Under the pieces are notes generated by a model, which had not been told where the DNA came from, made no database searches, and saw nothing but the letters and a program-made list of their open reading frames with translations. Positions 9,078 through 17,430 of a stretch of DNA of 64,000 nt are shown one piece after another (the stretch's first letter is position 1; the number at the start of each line of letters is the position of its first letter). Both the position numbers and the translations under genes were made by a program. This DNA comes from Alteromonas gracilis (GTDB lineage Bacteria; Pseudomonadota; Gammaproteobacteria; Enterobacterales; Alteromonadaceae): the NCBI RefSeq assembly GCF_002993325.1, contig NZ_PVNO01000031.1:397030-461029 (forward strand), read 5' to 3'.

Positions 9078-9980
9078 TTATTTTCCTACGAACGCGCTTA
9101 TGGTTTTTATATGCTCGGGTCCAATGCCGCAACACCCTCCCACGATATCCGCGCCCGCCGCTATCCACGTTTGAACATAATCTAAGTAGCGTTCGGGTGT
9201 GACGTCATCACGCAGTTCAGATAGAAGCGCATTTGCTTCATGGCTACGCTTTCTTTCTGAAAAGCTATTGGCGTAAGCGCCAATGGTAATGGTAGCGTTC
9301 ATCTGGCGTGTAATAGTGATTGCGCTTTCCATTTCTTCAGGCTGTGAGCAGTTAAAAAGCACGCTGTCGACATGAGATAATAGGTAAGCGATATCTGAAA
9401 GGGGCTCGCCAGAGCGAAGTGTTAACGGCTCATCTGGTGAAGCGCGATTTTGCAATGAAAACGACAGCCAAACAGGTCGGGAAGAAAGGGTTTTGATAAG
9501 TGATACCACTGCCTCTGCTTCTTCCACGGAGCTGGCCGTTTCAATTAACCAAATATCGATATAGGGAGCTTGGGCTTCGATAAGTGGTGAAAGTATTTCA
9601 CTGAGTCGACTGGCATCAAACAAATCGGGACGATAAGAGCCAAACGCCGGTGGAATGCATCCAGCCACGGTTAATTTGCTGGATTGCTTTGCCTGCTGAG
9701 CGGTGACGGCTTCTCTTGCTAGTCTGGCAGCGGTTTCGGCTAGTTTAAATGCTTGCTCGTTAAATGTTTTCTCGCCAATATGAAAGGGCACTAGTGCATA
9801 TGCATTAGTTGTAATGACGCTGGCACCTGCTTCAAGAAAATGAGCATGAACCTCTCGGACTAATTCTGGCGTTTGCATCAGCGCTAAAGCAGACCATTCG
9901 GGTTGTCTAAAAGGCGCACCTATTCTTTTTAACTCGCGCCCCATGCCGCCATCTAGAATTGTAATGTGCTTTTCTCTCAC
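9078..9980 (-). CDS. mmuM: Homocysteine S-methyltransferase family protein
   Basis: Cobalamin-independent methyltransferase-domain protein of 300 aa, predicted to move a methyl group from S-methylmethionine (or a similar donor) to homocysteine. It starts 'ITILDGGMGREL', the family opening, and has zinc cysteines in 'VLFNCSQPE' and in the C-terminal 'GGCCGIGPEHI' (C283, C284). GTG start, with a ggcgg upstream. It is convergent with the second GST gene and lies 40 bases downstream of the ROK regulator on the same strand, so it may share that transcript. The exact methyl donor cannot be read from sequence. Confidence 0.85.
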   Translation of the reverse strand: MREKHITILDGGMGRELKRIGAPFRQPEWSALALMQTPELVREVHAHFLEAGASVITTNAYALVPFHIGEKTFNEQAFKLAETAARLAREAVTAQQAKQSSKLTVAGCIPPAFGSYRPDLFDASRLSEILSPLIEAQAPYIDIWLIETASSVEEAEAVVSLIKTLSSRPVWLSFSLQNRASPDEPLTLRSGEPLSDIAYLLSHVDSVLFNCSQPEEMESAITITRQMNATITIGAYANSFSERKRSHEANALLSELRDDVTPERYLDYVQTWIAAGADIVGGCCGIGPEHIKTISAFVGK

Positions 9981-10020
9981 TGGTATACCGCCCCTAACGC
10001 TGTCTTGAACTCTTAGATGA

Positions 10021-11193
10021 TTAGTAATAGTTTGCTTGGAGCGCTAAGTTTGCACTGCCTATAGATTGCGCTTTTGCGCCTACAAGGCCAGGACTCACGT
10101 TTATCTTTGAAAGCCCCCGCATATCAAGGTGCTCCATCGCCCCTTTGGTTTTTTCAACCAGCGATTCCTTAACATCATTAGGGATAGCACCATCTATAAT
10201 TACACCCTCTACATCCAAAAGGCTCATTGCGCATTGAGCTGCAAATGCTAATCCCTTGGCGGTTTCAGAAAGCCATAAGTCAACGATGCCCTCGTCGCAC
10301 GACCAGTGTGAAGGCGATTCATAAATATGCTTGCCGTTTTGCCCAGCGTCTACGAGTGCCCGTTCTAACAAGTAAAGCGAAGATTGAGTAATCAACTGGC
10401 GCTGCGACGTGCCGCTATGAAATGGTAAAGAGCCAATAGCGCCTGCATTGCCCGTTTTTCCGTTTATCAGCTGGTTATTTAATACAAGACCACCACCTAA
10501 AAAGGTGCCAACGAAAATATATAAGAAGCTTTCGTAACGTTTAGGATTTCCGAAAGACATTTCGGCGCTGCACGCCGCTCCCGCGTCATTTTTAATAAAT
10601 ACCGGTAAGTTGAGAAGGCCTTCAAGGGCGCTTTGAGGATCGAATTCTCTCCACTCTTCCAATTCATTTTTCGGAGCTCCAGCCTCCTCTGCCCAACTCC
10701 AAATCTCGAAGGGCATGGCTACGCCTAGACCCCTAACAAGGCGTTGTTGGTCGGTATCAAGATTCTTAATAAGCACGTTAAAGGCACGCTTTGCGAAATT
10801 AAGTAAATTGCTAACCGTTGGATAGTCAGACTTCTCGTGAAGTGTTGCTTTTACATTGCCTTTTAAGTCAAGCAGTGTCATGTCGAAGCTACGACGTCCC
10901 ACTTTGAGGCCGACGCCAAATGCACCATTAGCGTTAATGCCAAAAGGAACCTTTGGCTGACCTACACCACCTTTAATAGGCTTTAAGCGTTTTACCAAAC
11001 CATCGGCTTCTAACTTTTTTATGATTACCGTAGCGGATTGCGCGGACAAACCGGTTAATTGAGCGATTTCAGCCTTGGGTAATGCAATACGCTGACGAAT
11101 GAGAGTAAGGATTTCCCGTTCATTAGTTGAGCGCGCATCAAGTAGTAAAGGCATCCTTTGGGATGGCAGATGAAAAGCCGTTTCAATATTCAA
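10021..11193 (-). CDS. ROK-family transcriptional regulator
   Basis: 390-aa protein. An N-terminal winged helix-turn-helix (about 25-75) includes 'PKAEIAQLTGLSAQSATVII' and precedes a ROK sugar-kinase-like domain with 'GVGLKVGRRSFDMTLLDLKG' and 'GTFLGGGLVLNNQLINGKTG'. The zinc motif CxCGxxGCxE usual in ROK proteins is absent, which supports a regulator rather than an active kinase. It is divergent from a PfkB sugar kinase, with palindromic operator candidates in between, so it probably controls that gene and itself. The TTG at 11193 lacks a strong ribosome site; ATG 11154 ('MPLLLDARS') is an alternative start. Confidence 0.85.
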   Translation of the reverse strand: MNIETAFHLPSQRMPLLLDARSTNEREILTLIRQRIALPKAEIAQLTGLSAQSATVIIKKLEADGLVKRLKPIKGGVGQPKVPFGINANGAFGVGLKVGRRSFDMTLLDLKGNVKATLHEKSDYPTVSNLLNFAKRAFNVLIKNLDTDQQRLVRGLGVAMPFEIWSWAEEAGAPKNELEEWREFDPQSALEGLLNLPVFIKNDAGAACSAEMSFGNPKRYESFLYIFVGTFLGGGLVLNNQLINGKTGNAGAIGSLPFHSGTSQRQLITQSSLYLLERALVDAGQNGKHIYESPSHWSCDEGIVDLWLSETAKGLAFAAQCAMSLLDVEGVIIDGAIPNDVKESLVEKTKGAMEHLDMRGLSKINVSPGLVGAKAQSIGSANLALQANYY

Positions 11194-11293
11194 TGTAATT
11201 ACAATCTGTCCATTAAAAGAGACTAGAGTTTAATAACAAGCTAGCCGTGTATCAAATTTAAGAATTAACGTAGTGCGTGCTTCTGGGGGTCTG

Positions 11294-11311
11294 TTTTAGA
11301 CTGGTCTAAAA
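11294..11311. promoter_or_regulatory. Palindromic operator candidate 1 (ROK/PfkB intergenic)
   Basis: TTTTAGAC-TG-GTCTAAAA is a perfect 8-bp-arm palindrome with a 2-base centre, 101 bases upstream of the ROK start and 167 upstream of the kinase start. Its symmetry and position in the divergent region suggest a binding site for the ROK protein. That pairing is inference. Confidence 0.5.
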
Positions 11312-11403
11312 TTACGCAAACTTATCATACAATTCTTTAGGATGATTTTAAATCAATTGGGTTGATTTAATTGTTTCTTTCGACAATACTATGCCCCAAT
11401 TAT

Positions 11404-11418
11404 TTAACGATTCGTTAA
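11404..11418. promoter_or_regulatory. Palindromic operator candidate 2 upstream of PfkB kinase
   Basis: TTAACGA-T-TCGTTAA is a perfect 7-bp-arm palindrome ending 59 bases before the kinase ATG, where a repressor would overlap a promoter. Its sequence differs from the site at 11294-11311, so two different regulators may act here, for example a LacI-type protein encoded elsewhere. Confidence 0.45.
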
Positions 11419-11477
11419 CTTTGTGTTTTTGGCATAAATTTAAACGTCTATTTTGAACTTTGTTGAGCGAGGCTGGT

Positions 11478-12446
11478 ATGAAAATTTTATGTTTAGGTGA
11501 AGTGCTTATTGATATGTTAAGCCAAGGTGCGGCGCCCAAAGATGGCAATATACCAGCTATGAAACCTTTTCAACCTTATGCGGGTGGCGCGCCTGCAAAC
11601 GTTGCTGTTGCCGTTGCCCAGCTCGGTGGTAAGAGCGCAATGGTATCAAAAGTTGGCGACGATACTTTTGGCGCATTCCTTAAAGAAATGCTTGAGCACT
11701 ACAACGTTAATACTGATTTTGTTTGGACCACACAAGAAGGTAATACTGCATTAGCATTTGTTAATCTAGACGAAGATGGCGAGCGCTCGTTCGATTTTTA
11801 CGTTGATAATGCTGCACATAAGCACATTTCAGAGCAAGATTTATCGACCATTGATTGCGATAAAAATACTGTGCTTCACTTCTGTTCGGGTTCAATTTCA
11901 GGCCCTGAGCTTATTCCTGGTACTGAGTTTATCCTAAACAAGGCGAAGGAAAACGGCATGATGGTGTGCTTGGATATCAATTATCGCCCAGCATTCTGGG
12001 ATGACACGGCTAACGCTCCAACGCGCATAGACGAAGCGGCGAAGAAAGTGTCTATTCTAAAAGCAAGCCGTGAAGAGCTCGCGGAGCTTTATGGCGAAGA
12101 AAATGCCGACACAAAAGTACAGCAATGGTTGGAAAGTGGGGTAAAAGTGGTGTTAGTTACCGACGGTGGTGAGCCAATTCACTATATTACTAAGTCGTTT
12201 AGCGGCACGCTAGCATCACCAAAAATGGATGTTAAAGACACCACAGCAGCGGGTGACTCGTTTATTGGTGGTTTCCTGTATTTCCTTTCTACTAAAGTAA
12301 AAAATGCCGATGAATTTGATGCATGGGCAGAAAACTTTGAAAACGTAAGTGAAGCCACTGAATTTGCTATTCGCTGCGGTGCTTACACGGTTACTCAGTA
12401 CGGCGCATTTAGTGCTTTGCCTACACAGGCTAATATCGCTAAATAA
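11478..12446 (+). CDS. PfkB-family sugar kinase, probable fructokinase
   Basis: Carbohydrate kinase of 322 aa of the PfkB/ribokinase family that should phosphorylate a sugar with ATP. It begins 'MKILCLGEVLIDML', has the first family signature 'PYAGGAPANVAVAVAQLGG' near residue 34, and the second signature with catalytic Asp and anion hole in 'DTTAAGDSFIGGFLYFL'. Similarity is closest to bacterial fructokinases, by recognition. ATG 11478 is preceded by gcgagg at the right distance; a TTG at 11460 is a poorer choice. It is divergent from a ROK regulator. An amylosucrase that would release fructose lies about 15 kb away. Confidence 0.85.
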   Translation: MKILCLGEVLIDMLSQGAAPKDGNIPAMKPFQPYAGGAPANVAVAVAQLGGKSAMVSKVGDDTFGAFLKEMLEHYNVNTDFVWTTQEGNTALAFVNLDEDGERSFDFYVDNAAHKHISEQDLSTIDCDKNTVLHFCSGSISGPELIPGTEFILNKAKENGMMVCLDINYRPAFWDDTANAPTRIDEAAKKVSILKASREELAELYGEENADTKVQQWLESGVKVVLVTDGGEPIHYITKSFSGTLASPKMDVKDTTAAGDSFIGGFLYFLSTKVKNADEFDAWAENFENVSEATEFAIRCGAYTVTQYGAFSALPTQANIAK

Positions 12447-12464
12447 TTTATTTATCAGGCTGTT

Positions 12465-12501
12465 AAAAAAAGGGTTCACGTCAAACTGAACCCTTTTTTA
12501 T
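12465..12501. terminator. Bidirectional terminator between PfkB kinase and efpL
   Basis: The arms 12465-12478 (run of A then agggttca) and 12486-12499 (tgaaccct then run of T) pair over 13-14 bases with a short loop. A T-run follows on both strands, suiting both convergent genes. Confidence 0.9.
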
Positions 12502-12566
12502 TTTTAAGTACTGGCAGCAGCGATATTAAAAGTGCCAAGTTATAGAGCTATCTGCATTAATTGAGC

Positions 12567-13142
12567 TTAGTGCTTATCTGCTCTGCTTTGGAACTTACGC
12601 TCTTCAGTGTTGACCTTAATCCACTCACCCGTGCTGATATACTCAGGTACCTGTACTACCAGGCCAGTTGAAAGGGTGGCTGGTTTAGTACGTGATGTAG
12701 CCGATGCGCCTTTAATTGAAGGATCTGTCTCAACCACTTCAAGCTCAACACTCATTGGTAAGTCCAAGGCAACCGGCACTTCGCTAACGATAACAACCTG
12801 AATGCCGTCAGTTTCCTCGTTAATGAACAAGGCTTCGTTTTCAATACTTTCTTTGTTCAAGTGATAAGGGGTGTAGTCTTCCTTATCCATAAACACATAC
12901 TCGTCACCGTCGATATAAGAAAACATTGCCGGGCGACGGGTGAGGTCTGCCATATCCAATGTGTCTGAGTCTTTAAATGTTTCGTCGTATTTAGCACCCG
13001 TTACCACGTCATACATACGCATGCGATAAATACTGCCACCAGCACGGCCTTGGGGAACAGATCGTTCGATATCGCGAACAATGCACGTTTTTCCGTCAAA
13101 TACCACGGTGTTATTCTTTTTAATTTCACTAGCCTTTGGCAT
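12567..13142 (-). CDS. efpL: Elongation factor P-like protein EfpL (YeiP)
   Basis: 191-aa paralogue of EF-P that helps ribosomes through difficult peptide bonds such as polyproline. The KOW-like N-domain (residues 1-65) carries the tip loop '[10 protein letters not shown]', with R33 where EF-P has its modified lysine, as expected for EfpL, which needs no lysine modification. The middle and C-terminal OB domains follow ('YEVFMD'-type and '[20 protein letters not shown]'). ATG start. It is convergent with the sugar kinase. The region upstream (13143-13247) shows no gene, and the MITE-like element begins about 105 bases before its start. Confidence 0.92.
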   Translation of the reverse strand: MPKASEIKKNNTVVFDGKTCIVRDIERSVPQGRAGGSIYRMRMYDVVTGAKYDETFKDSDTLDMADLTRRPAMFSYIDGDEYVFMDKEDYTPYHLNKESIENEALFINEETDGIQVVIVSEVPVALDLPMSVELEVVETDPSIKGASATSRTKPATLSTGLVVQVPEYISTGEWIKVNTEERKFQSRADKH

Positions 13143-13247
13143 GGCGACTTCCTATTGTTTTATTTTACTCAGGCTACAAACCCAATCATTTGTCTCTTGC
13201 CATTCTCTGCGATTTTGCATGACGAAGAAAGTGTTTTTGCGGGCTTA

Positions 13248-13510
13248 TACCAATCCGCATAGATAAGTGCCCACTCAGAAGGCGCTGGTAAGTTTCCTAG
13301 CGAAGCGTGGGAATGCAGGAATGGTTGTTCCCTTTCAAATTCCCAGAATGAAGCTAGGAAGCTTGCCAGACCTTCCCGAAGGGCGAGTTTAAAATCTCCG
13401 TACTCTTTGTTGTGTCACCTTGATGTAGAACCACTACACCTACGGTAACACGCCGCGATTACGAACATTTTAACTCTCGCTGAGTGGGTAATTATCTATG
13501 CGGACTGGTA
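13248..13510. mobile_element. MITE-like element with TTA target duplication
   Basis: About 263 bp bounded by imperfect terminal inverted repeats of about 32 bp. The left end begins TACCAATCCGCATAGATAA; the right end, read inwards, begins TACCAGTCCGCATAGATAA; both continue through CCCACTCAG. TTA flanks both sides (13245-13247 and 13511-13513), consistent with a 3-bp target duplication. The interior has no convincing ORF, so a transposase encoded elsewhere would have to mobilise it. The right-hand TTA is also the stop codon of the ligase gene on the minus strand. This fills most of the 368-base gap between efpL and the ligase. Confidence 0.75.
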
Positions 13511-15241
13511 TTAACTCTCTATTAACGCTTTTACGTTAGCCAAGGTATCAGCTTCGTTGGCAGGCTTGTCCCAACGAATTCTATGTATACGTGGAAAACG
13601 AAGCGCAACCCCTGACTTGTGCCTTGATGAAGGGTGTACAGCGTCGAATGCTACTTCTAATACCAGTTCTTTTTTTACTTCCCGCACGGGGCCAAAGCGG
13701 CCCACTGCGTTTCGTCTTACCCAGTTATCCAGCTTCTTTAGCTCTTCATCGGTGAAGCCTGAATATGCTTTACCAATGGGTAGCAGTTGATTGTCTTCCC
13801 ACGTACCAAAAGTGAAATCGGAGTAAAAGCTGGAACGCTTCCCATGCCCGCGCTGGGCGTACATCATGACAGCATCAACAACCAGCGGATCGCGCTTCCA
13901 CTTAAACCACTTACCCTTCGGTCTGCCGGGGATGTACTTACTATCGAGGCGCTTTATCATTAGCCCCTCGACCGCCCGGTTTTGGCAAACGTCTGTGTGC
14001 AGCTGGCGAAGGCTTTCAGGGCTGGTAGCGGTGAGGGTTTGCGATAAAAACAGGCGTTTGTTATCTGTTTTGTTGAACCATCTTTCCAATGCTTGGCGCC
14101 GAGTTTTCAGCGTTTGTTCCGTCAGGTCTTTTCCATCTAGCACTAACGCATCGTAAACAATAAGCCCAACCGGTGCAGACGATTGTAGCGCCTTACTTGG
14201 TTTCTTTTTATTTAGGCGCTGTTGAAGGGCATTAAAGGTGTCCACATCCGGCTGTACCATGGACCAAGCCTGTAAGTCGCTTTTATCACTCGTTGTATTT
14301 CCAGTAGTTATACCTTGAGCGGTTGAGCCTTCAGATAAGTCATTGTCATGTTCCACGTTGTGGATAACCAGCAGTTCTCCATCTAACACCATGTTACCGC
14401 TAACAGACTCAAGTAAGTCGGGAAATGAGTGGCTGATGTCATCGCCAGTGCGGGAAAAGAGTGCTTTTTCGGGCTCATCCTCATTGGCTCCATCACTGTC
14501 AATAGACCTATCATTAAAAGCTTTACTTGACTTAACAACGAGCTGTACGCGAATGCCGTCGTACTTGTTTTCAATTTGCCATGTGTTTTCAGTAAATGCC
14601 TCAATATCGCTTTCTTCAATGGGGTGAGAGAGCATGACTGGGTGAAAGGTTACCGCATTTTCGATATCTGGCTTTTCAGCTTTTCCTTCTAGCCAACTAA
14701 GCATGTCAACGTAAGGAGGGTGAACCGCATGCCAAAGTGTTTCTATTTCTTTGATGTCTTTGTCGCCATAATCGGCCAGTATTTGCTTTATAGAGCGAGC
14801 TGACACGCCTATACGCAAGCCTCTTGTGCCCAACTTTAGTAACGCCCAGCGTTGGGCAGGTGTCATCACTGTTAGGTAGTTGGCAAGGGTGTCAGATACT
14901 TTTTGCTTACTCACCGACGCGAAGGTTTCAACGACCTCGGTGAGACTAGGAAGGGAATCCGTAGGCTTACTGTATGGCCACAAATGCGCCACTGTCTCAC
15001 TGACTTCGCCGACATAATCATAGCTCATAGCAAATAAGGCGGCGTCGCTGTGTTCAGTGATGAGCTTTTTCACTGTGTTGCGCTTAAAAAAATCGAATCT
15101 CAATGTGCCTGCCATAGCGGCAATGGCCCATCCACGGTCGGGGTCTGGCGTATTGGCAATGTAGTCAGCTATAAGCTGCGCTTTGGCTTTGTTTCCAGAC
15201 GTGAAATACAGCTGCTCAAGTAAATGACTGAATGCCTCCAT
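13511..15241 (-). CDS. ATP-dependent DNA ligase (ligase-associated repair set)
   Basis: 576-aa ATP-dependent DNA ligase that seals nicks. It has an N-terminal helical DNA-binding domain (about 1-200). The adenylation domain carries motif I 'ENKYDGIRVQLV' (K226), 'DGELLV', 'GLMIKRLDSKY' and 'WFKWKR'. The C-terminal OB domain includes 'ELVLEVAFDAVHPSSRHKSG'. Two acidic, low-complexity insertions interrupt the adenylation domain: one just after motif I ('SIDSDGANEDEPEK') and one near 'SEGSTAQGITTGNTTSDKSD'. Its start overlaps the exonuclease stop (TAATG), so the pair is one operon. The stop codon lies in the apparent target duplication of the adjacent MITE-like element. Confidence 0.93.
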   Translation of the reverse strand: MEAFSHLLEQLYFTSGNKAKAQLIADYIANTPDPDRGWAIAAMAGTLRFDFFKRNTVKKLITEHSDAALFAMSYDYVGEVSETVAHLWPYSKPTDSLPSLTEVVETFASVSKQKVSDTLANYLTVMTPAQRWALLKLGTRGLRIGVSARSIKQILADYGDKDIKEIETLWHAVHPPYVDMLSWLEGKAEKPDIENAVTFHPVMLSHPIEESDIEAFTENTWQIENKYDGIRVQLVVKSSKAFNDRSIDSDGANEDEPEKALFSRTGDDISHSFPDLLESVSGNMVLDGELLVIHNVEHDNDLSEGSTAQGITTGNTTSDKSDLQAWSMVQPDVDTFNALQQRLNKKKPSKALQSSAPVGLIVYDALVLDGKDLTEQTLKTRRQALERWFNKTDNKRLFLSQTLTATSPESLRQLHTDVCQNRAVEGLMIKRLDSKYIPGRPKGKWFKWKRDPLVVDAVMMYAQRGHGKRSSFYSDFTFGTWEDNQLLPIGKAYSGFTDEELKKLDNWVRRNAVGRFGPVREVKKELVLEVAFDAVHPSSRHKSGVALRFPRIHRIRWDKPANEADTLANVKALIES

Positions 15242-16257
15242 TAATCGCCTCCTTGCTCTTCTTCATCGTAACCCACAAGGGAAAGCGCCCTTGCTTTGAA
15301 CCCCATCTTCTCAGCCTGATACATCAAGGCATCTTCTCTACCGTGGGTCACCCATACTTCTTTTGGGTTTACTTCTTCGATGGTTTGTAACAATTCGGGC
15401 CAGTCGCAATGATCAGAAATAATAAGTGGCAGCTCGGCATTTTTTTGCTTGGCACGAGCGCGAATTTGCATCCAACCAGATGCCACAACCGGACGCACAT
15501 TAGGTAAGCTTCGTGACCATCTGTCGGCAAGTGCCGAAGGCGGCGCAATGACTATCTCACCGGCCAAGGTTTTTTTATCCGTTACCTCAGATACTGGAGT
15601 TAACTCACCCAAGTCTATTCCCAATTGCTTGTATAAATCGCACAGTTTTAGCTGTGCACCGTGTAAGTAAATTGGCTTGGCGTAACCCGCTTCGCGCAGT
15701 GCTAATATCACCCGTTGGCATTTACCTAATGCGTAAGCGCCTACCAGATGACATCGCTCGGGAAAAACCCGTAACGAATGAAGAAGCTTTTCAATTTCCT
15801 GTTCAATGGGCGGGTGTTTAAAGACAGGGAGCCCAAAGGTAGCTTCGGTAATCAATATATCGCAAGGGACAACTTTAAATGGCGGGCACGTTGGGTCGTG
15901 TCGACGCTTGTAATCGCCAGACACCACAACACGGTAGCCCGCATATTCAATTAGGATCTGTGTAGAGCCAAGAATGTGGCCTGCAGGATAAAACGTGACT
16001 TTCACGTCATTAAATTCAATGGTTTTTCCTAACGTTACAGCATGCTGGTGAATCGCCATCTCTTCACCGTAGCGAGTTTTCATAATTGCCAGTGTTTCTG
16101 GGCTGGCATACACGCTGTTATGGCCTGCCCGTGCATGGTCTGCATGCCCGTGTGTGACAAGCGCGGTTGCTACCTCATTCATGGGGTCAATGTAAAACTC
16201 ACCTGATTCGCAATACAGGCCGGTATCATCAGTTTTTAGCCACGTTGATGGATGCAC
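15241..16257 (-). CDS. Ligase-associated DNA exonuclease (metallo-beta-lactamase fold)
   Basis: 338-aa metallo-beta-lactamase/beta-CASP-type nuclease, the 'Exo' member of the known ligase-helicase-phosphoesterase-exonuclease repair set. The metal motif is 'THGHADHARAGH' (HxHxDH at 36-41), with 'GHILGSTQILIEY' and 'VVSGDYKRR' supplying further metal ligands, then 'ILITEATFG' and 'ISDHCDWPEL' in the beta-CASP part. GTG start with agga upstream. It overlaps the ligase start by one base. It should process DNA ends before ligation; the polarity cannot be told from sequence. Confidence 0.92.
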   Translation of the reverse strand: MHPSTWLKTDDTGLYCESGEFYIDPMNEVATALVTHGHADHARAGHNSVYASPETLAIMKTRYGEEMAIHQHAVTLGKTIEFNDVKVTFYPAGHILGSTQILIEYAGYRVVVSGDYKRRHDPTCPPFKVVPCDILITEATFGLPVFKHPPIEQEIEKLLHSLRVFPERCHLVGAYALGKCQRVILALREAGYAKPIYLHGAQLKLCDLYKQLGIDLGELTPVSEVTDKKTLAGEIVIAPPSALADRWSRSLPNVRPVVASGWMQIRARAKQKNAELPLIISDHCDWPELLQTIEEVNPKEVWVTHGREDALMYQAEKMGFKARALSLVGYDEEEQGGD

Positions 16258-16500
16258 TACTTATCATTCCTGCCAAATTAGAGAATGCTTGTTACTACGT
16301 AATCAGTCCCTTAAAACGACCACTTGAAGTGTGTAAGGCCAATAATTCAATAAGCGTGCTGAACTTATTGGCTTTACTAATTGTCACAAAATATGTCGAT
16401 GTGCTTTCGAGTATTGCACTACACGACCTTTTAATTTAACTTCAACGCCCTACTAAAAAAGCTTTTTTTGGATGCTCACAATAAATAAGGATATTGCCTA

Positions 16501-17316
16501 ATGTTACGTTTAAGCGCTTGTTTACTTGCTATTTCAACCCTTCCTGTTTTTGCCCAATCAACAGATATTCAGCATGAAGTTGCACTAGGGTTTTCTGATG
16601 TCCGTGATGCCGACGACAATTTTATTGGAGCGAGCTACCGCTACTATTTCGAATCAGTGAACATTGACCAGCAACCTTGGTCGATTAGCCCTTATCTTCA
16701 AAGAACGAACAATGTTTCTGTTGATTATTTTGGTATTGATAATATCGACAGCGTAAATGTACGAGGTGAGTGGTTTTACTCAGACGCGTTAGTTATTCGA
16801 GGTCGCTATGGGCGTGTAACTAACGACAGTAGATTCTATGACGAAACGTTAAATCGCTATGCTGTAGAAGTGTCTACCTTTGCGAATCAAAATTGGGAAT
16901 ACGGCATTGGTGTTGAGTATTTTCACCTTAATGAAGAGCTTTACAGTTCCATCAATGCTGGCGTTAGCGAAAAGCGTTCTGATTCAGAATTCAGCTACAG
17001 TGCATTTGCAAGATATACGAGCTTTGGGCAACGTTCTGGTAAGTTTTCTCCGGGGTGGGATACCAAATTGAAAGCAACACAGTTTGATGGTGAGTTCTCC
17101 GTTGAGCTAGATACAGATTATTACTTCCGTCCTGATTGGAGCGTGGGAGTGACCTACATTCACGAAAGCAATGAAGTAATAGGCTCTGACAACGTTATTG
17201 AATTAGGCACTCACTACTGGTTTAACCCGCATTCATCTATCGAATTTGGCTTAGGTTATGATACCGACGAGAATCAGTTGGGCTCGGCTACCTTGTTAGG
17301 AACGTTTAGATTCTAA
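16501..17316 (+). CDS. Putative outer-membrane beta-barrel protein
   Basis: 271-aa exported protein of no recognised family. A signal peptide is evident (about 1-18, ending 'LPVFA'). The mature part is rich in alternating aromatic/polar strands such as 'GASYRYYFES', 'YGIGVEYFHL', 'WSVGVTYIHES' and 'SSIEFGLGYDTD', and ends in 'TLLGTFRF' with the terminal phenylalanine recognised by the Bam complex. A barrel of roughly 12 strands is likely. It sits between the two halves of the DNA repair set without obvious link to them and has its own terminator. Substrate unknown. Confidence 0.75.
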   Translation: MLRLSACLLAISTLPVFAQSTDIQHEVALGFSDVRDADDNFIGASYRYYFESVNIDQQPWSISPYLQRTNNVSVDYFGIDNIDSVNVRGEWFYSDALVIRGRYGRVTNDSRFYDETLNRYAVEVSTFANQNWEYGIGVEYFHLNEELYSSINAGVSEKRSDSEFSYSAFARYTSFGQRSGKFSPGWDTKLKATQFDGEFSVELDTDYYFRPDWSVGVTYIHESNEVIGSDNVIELGTHYWFNPHSSIEFGLGYDTDENQLGSATLLGTFRF

Positions 17317-17333
17317 TACGCTACTTAAGTGAG

Positions 17334-17366
17334 CAAGGGCCTTATTTATAACAGGCCCTTTTTTAT
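17334..17366 (+). terminator. Terminator after outer-membrane barrel gene
   Basis: aagggcct (17335-17342) pairs with aggccctt (17353-17360) around a 10-base loop, followed by a T-rich run. Standard Rho-independent form, 18 bases after the stop codon. Confidence 0.85.
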
Positions 17367-17430
17367 ACTTCATCCATATAGTTGAGACAGCTTAAAGTAA
17401 TAACTCGAGGGCTTGAGCGGTGCTGTTGTT

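Noticed and set aside
16455..16468. Palindromic A/T run (aaaaaagctttttt) before the outer-membrane barrel gene
   Set aside because: Too simple in sequence to call an operator or terminator, and it lies upstream of the gene.
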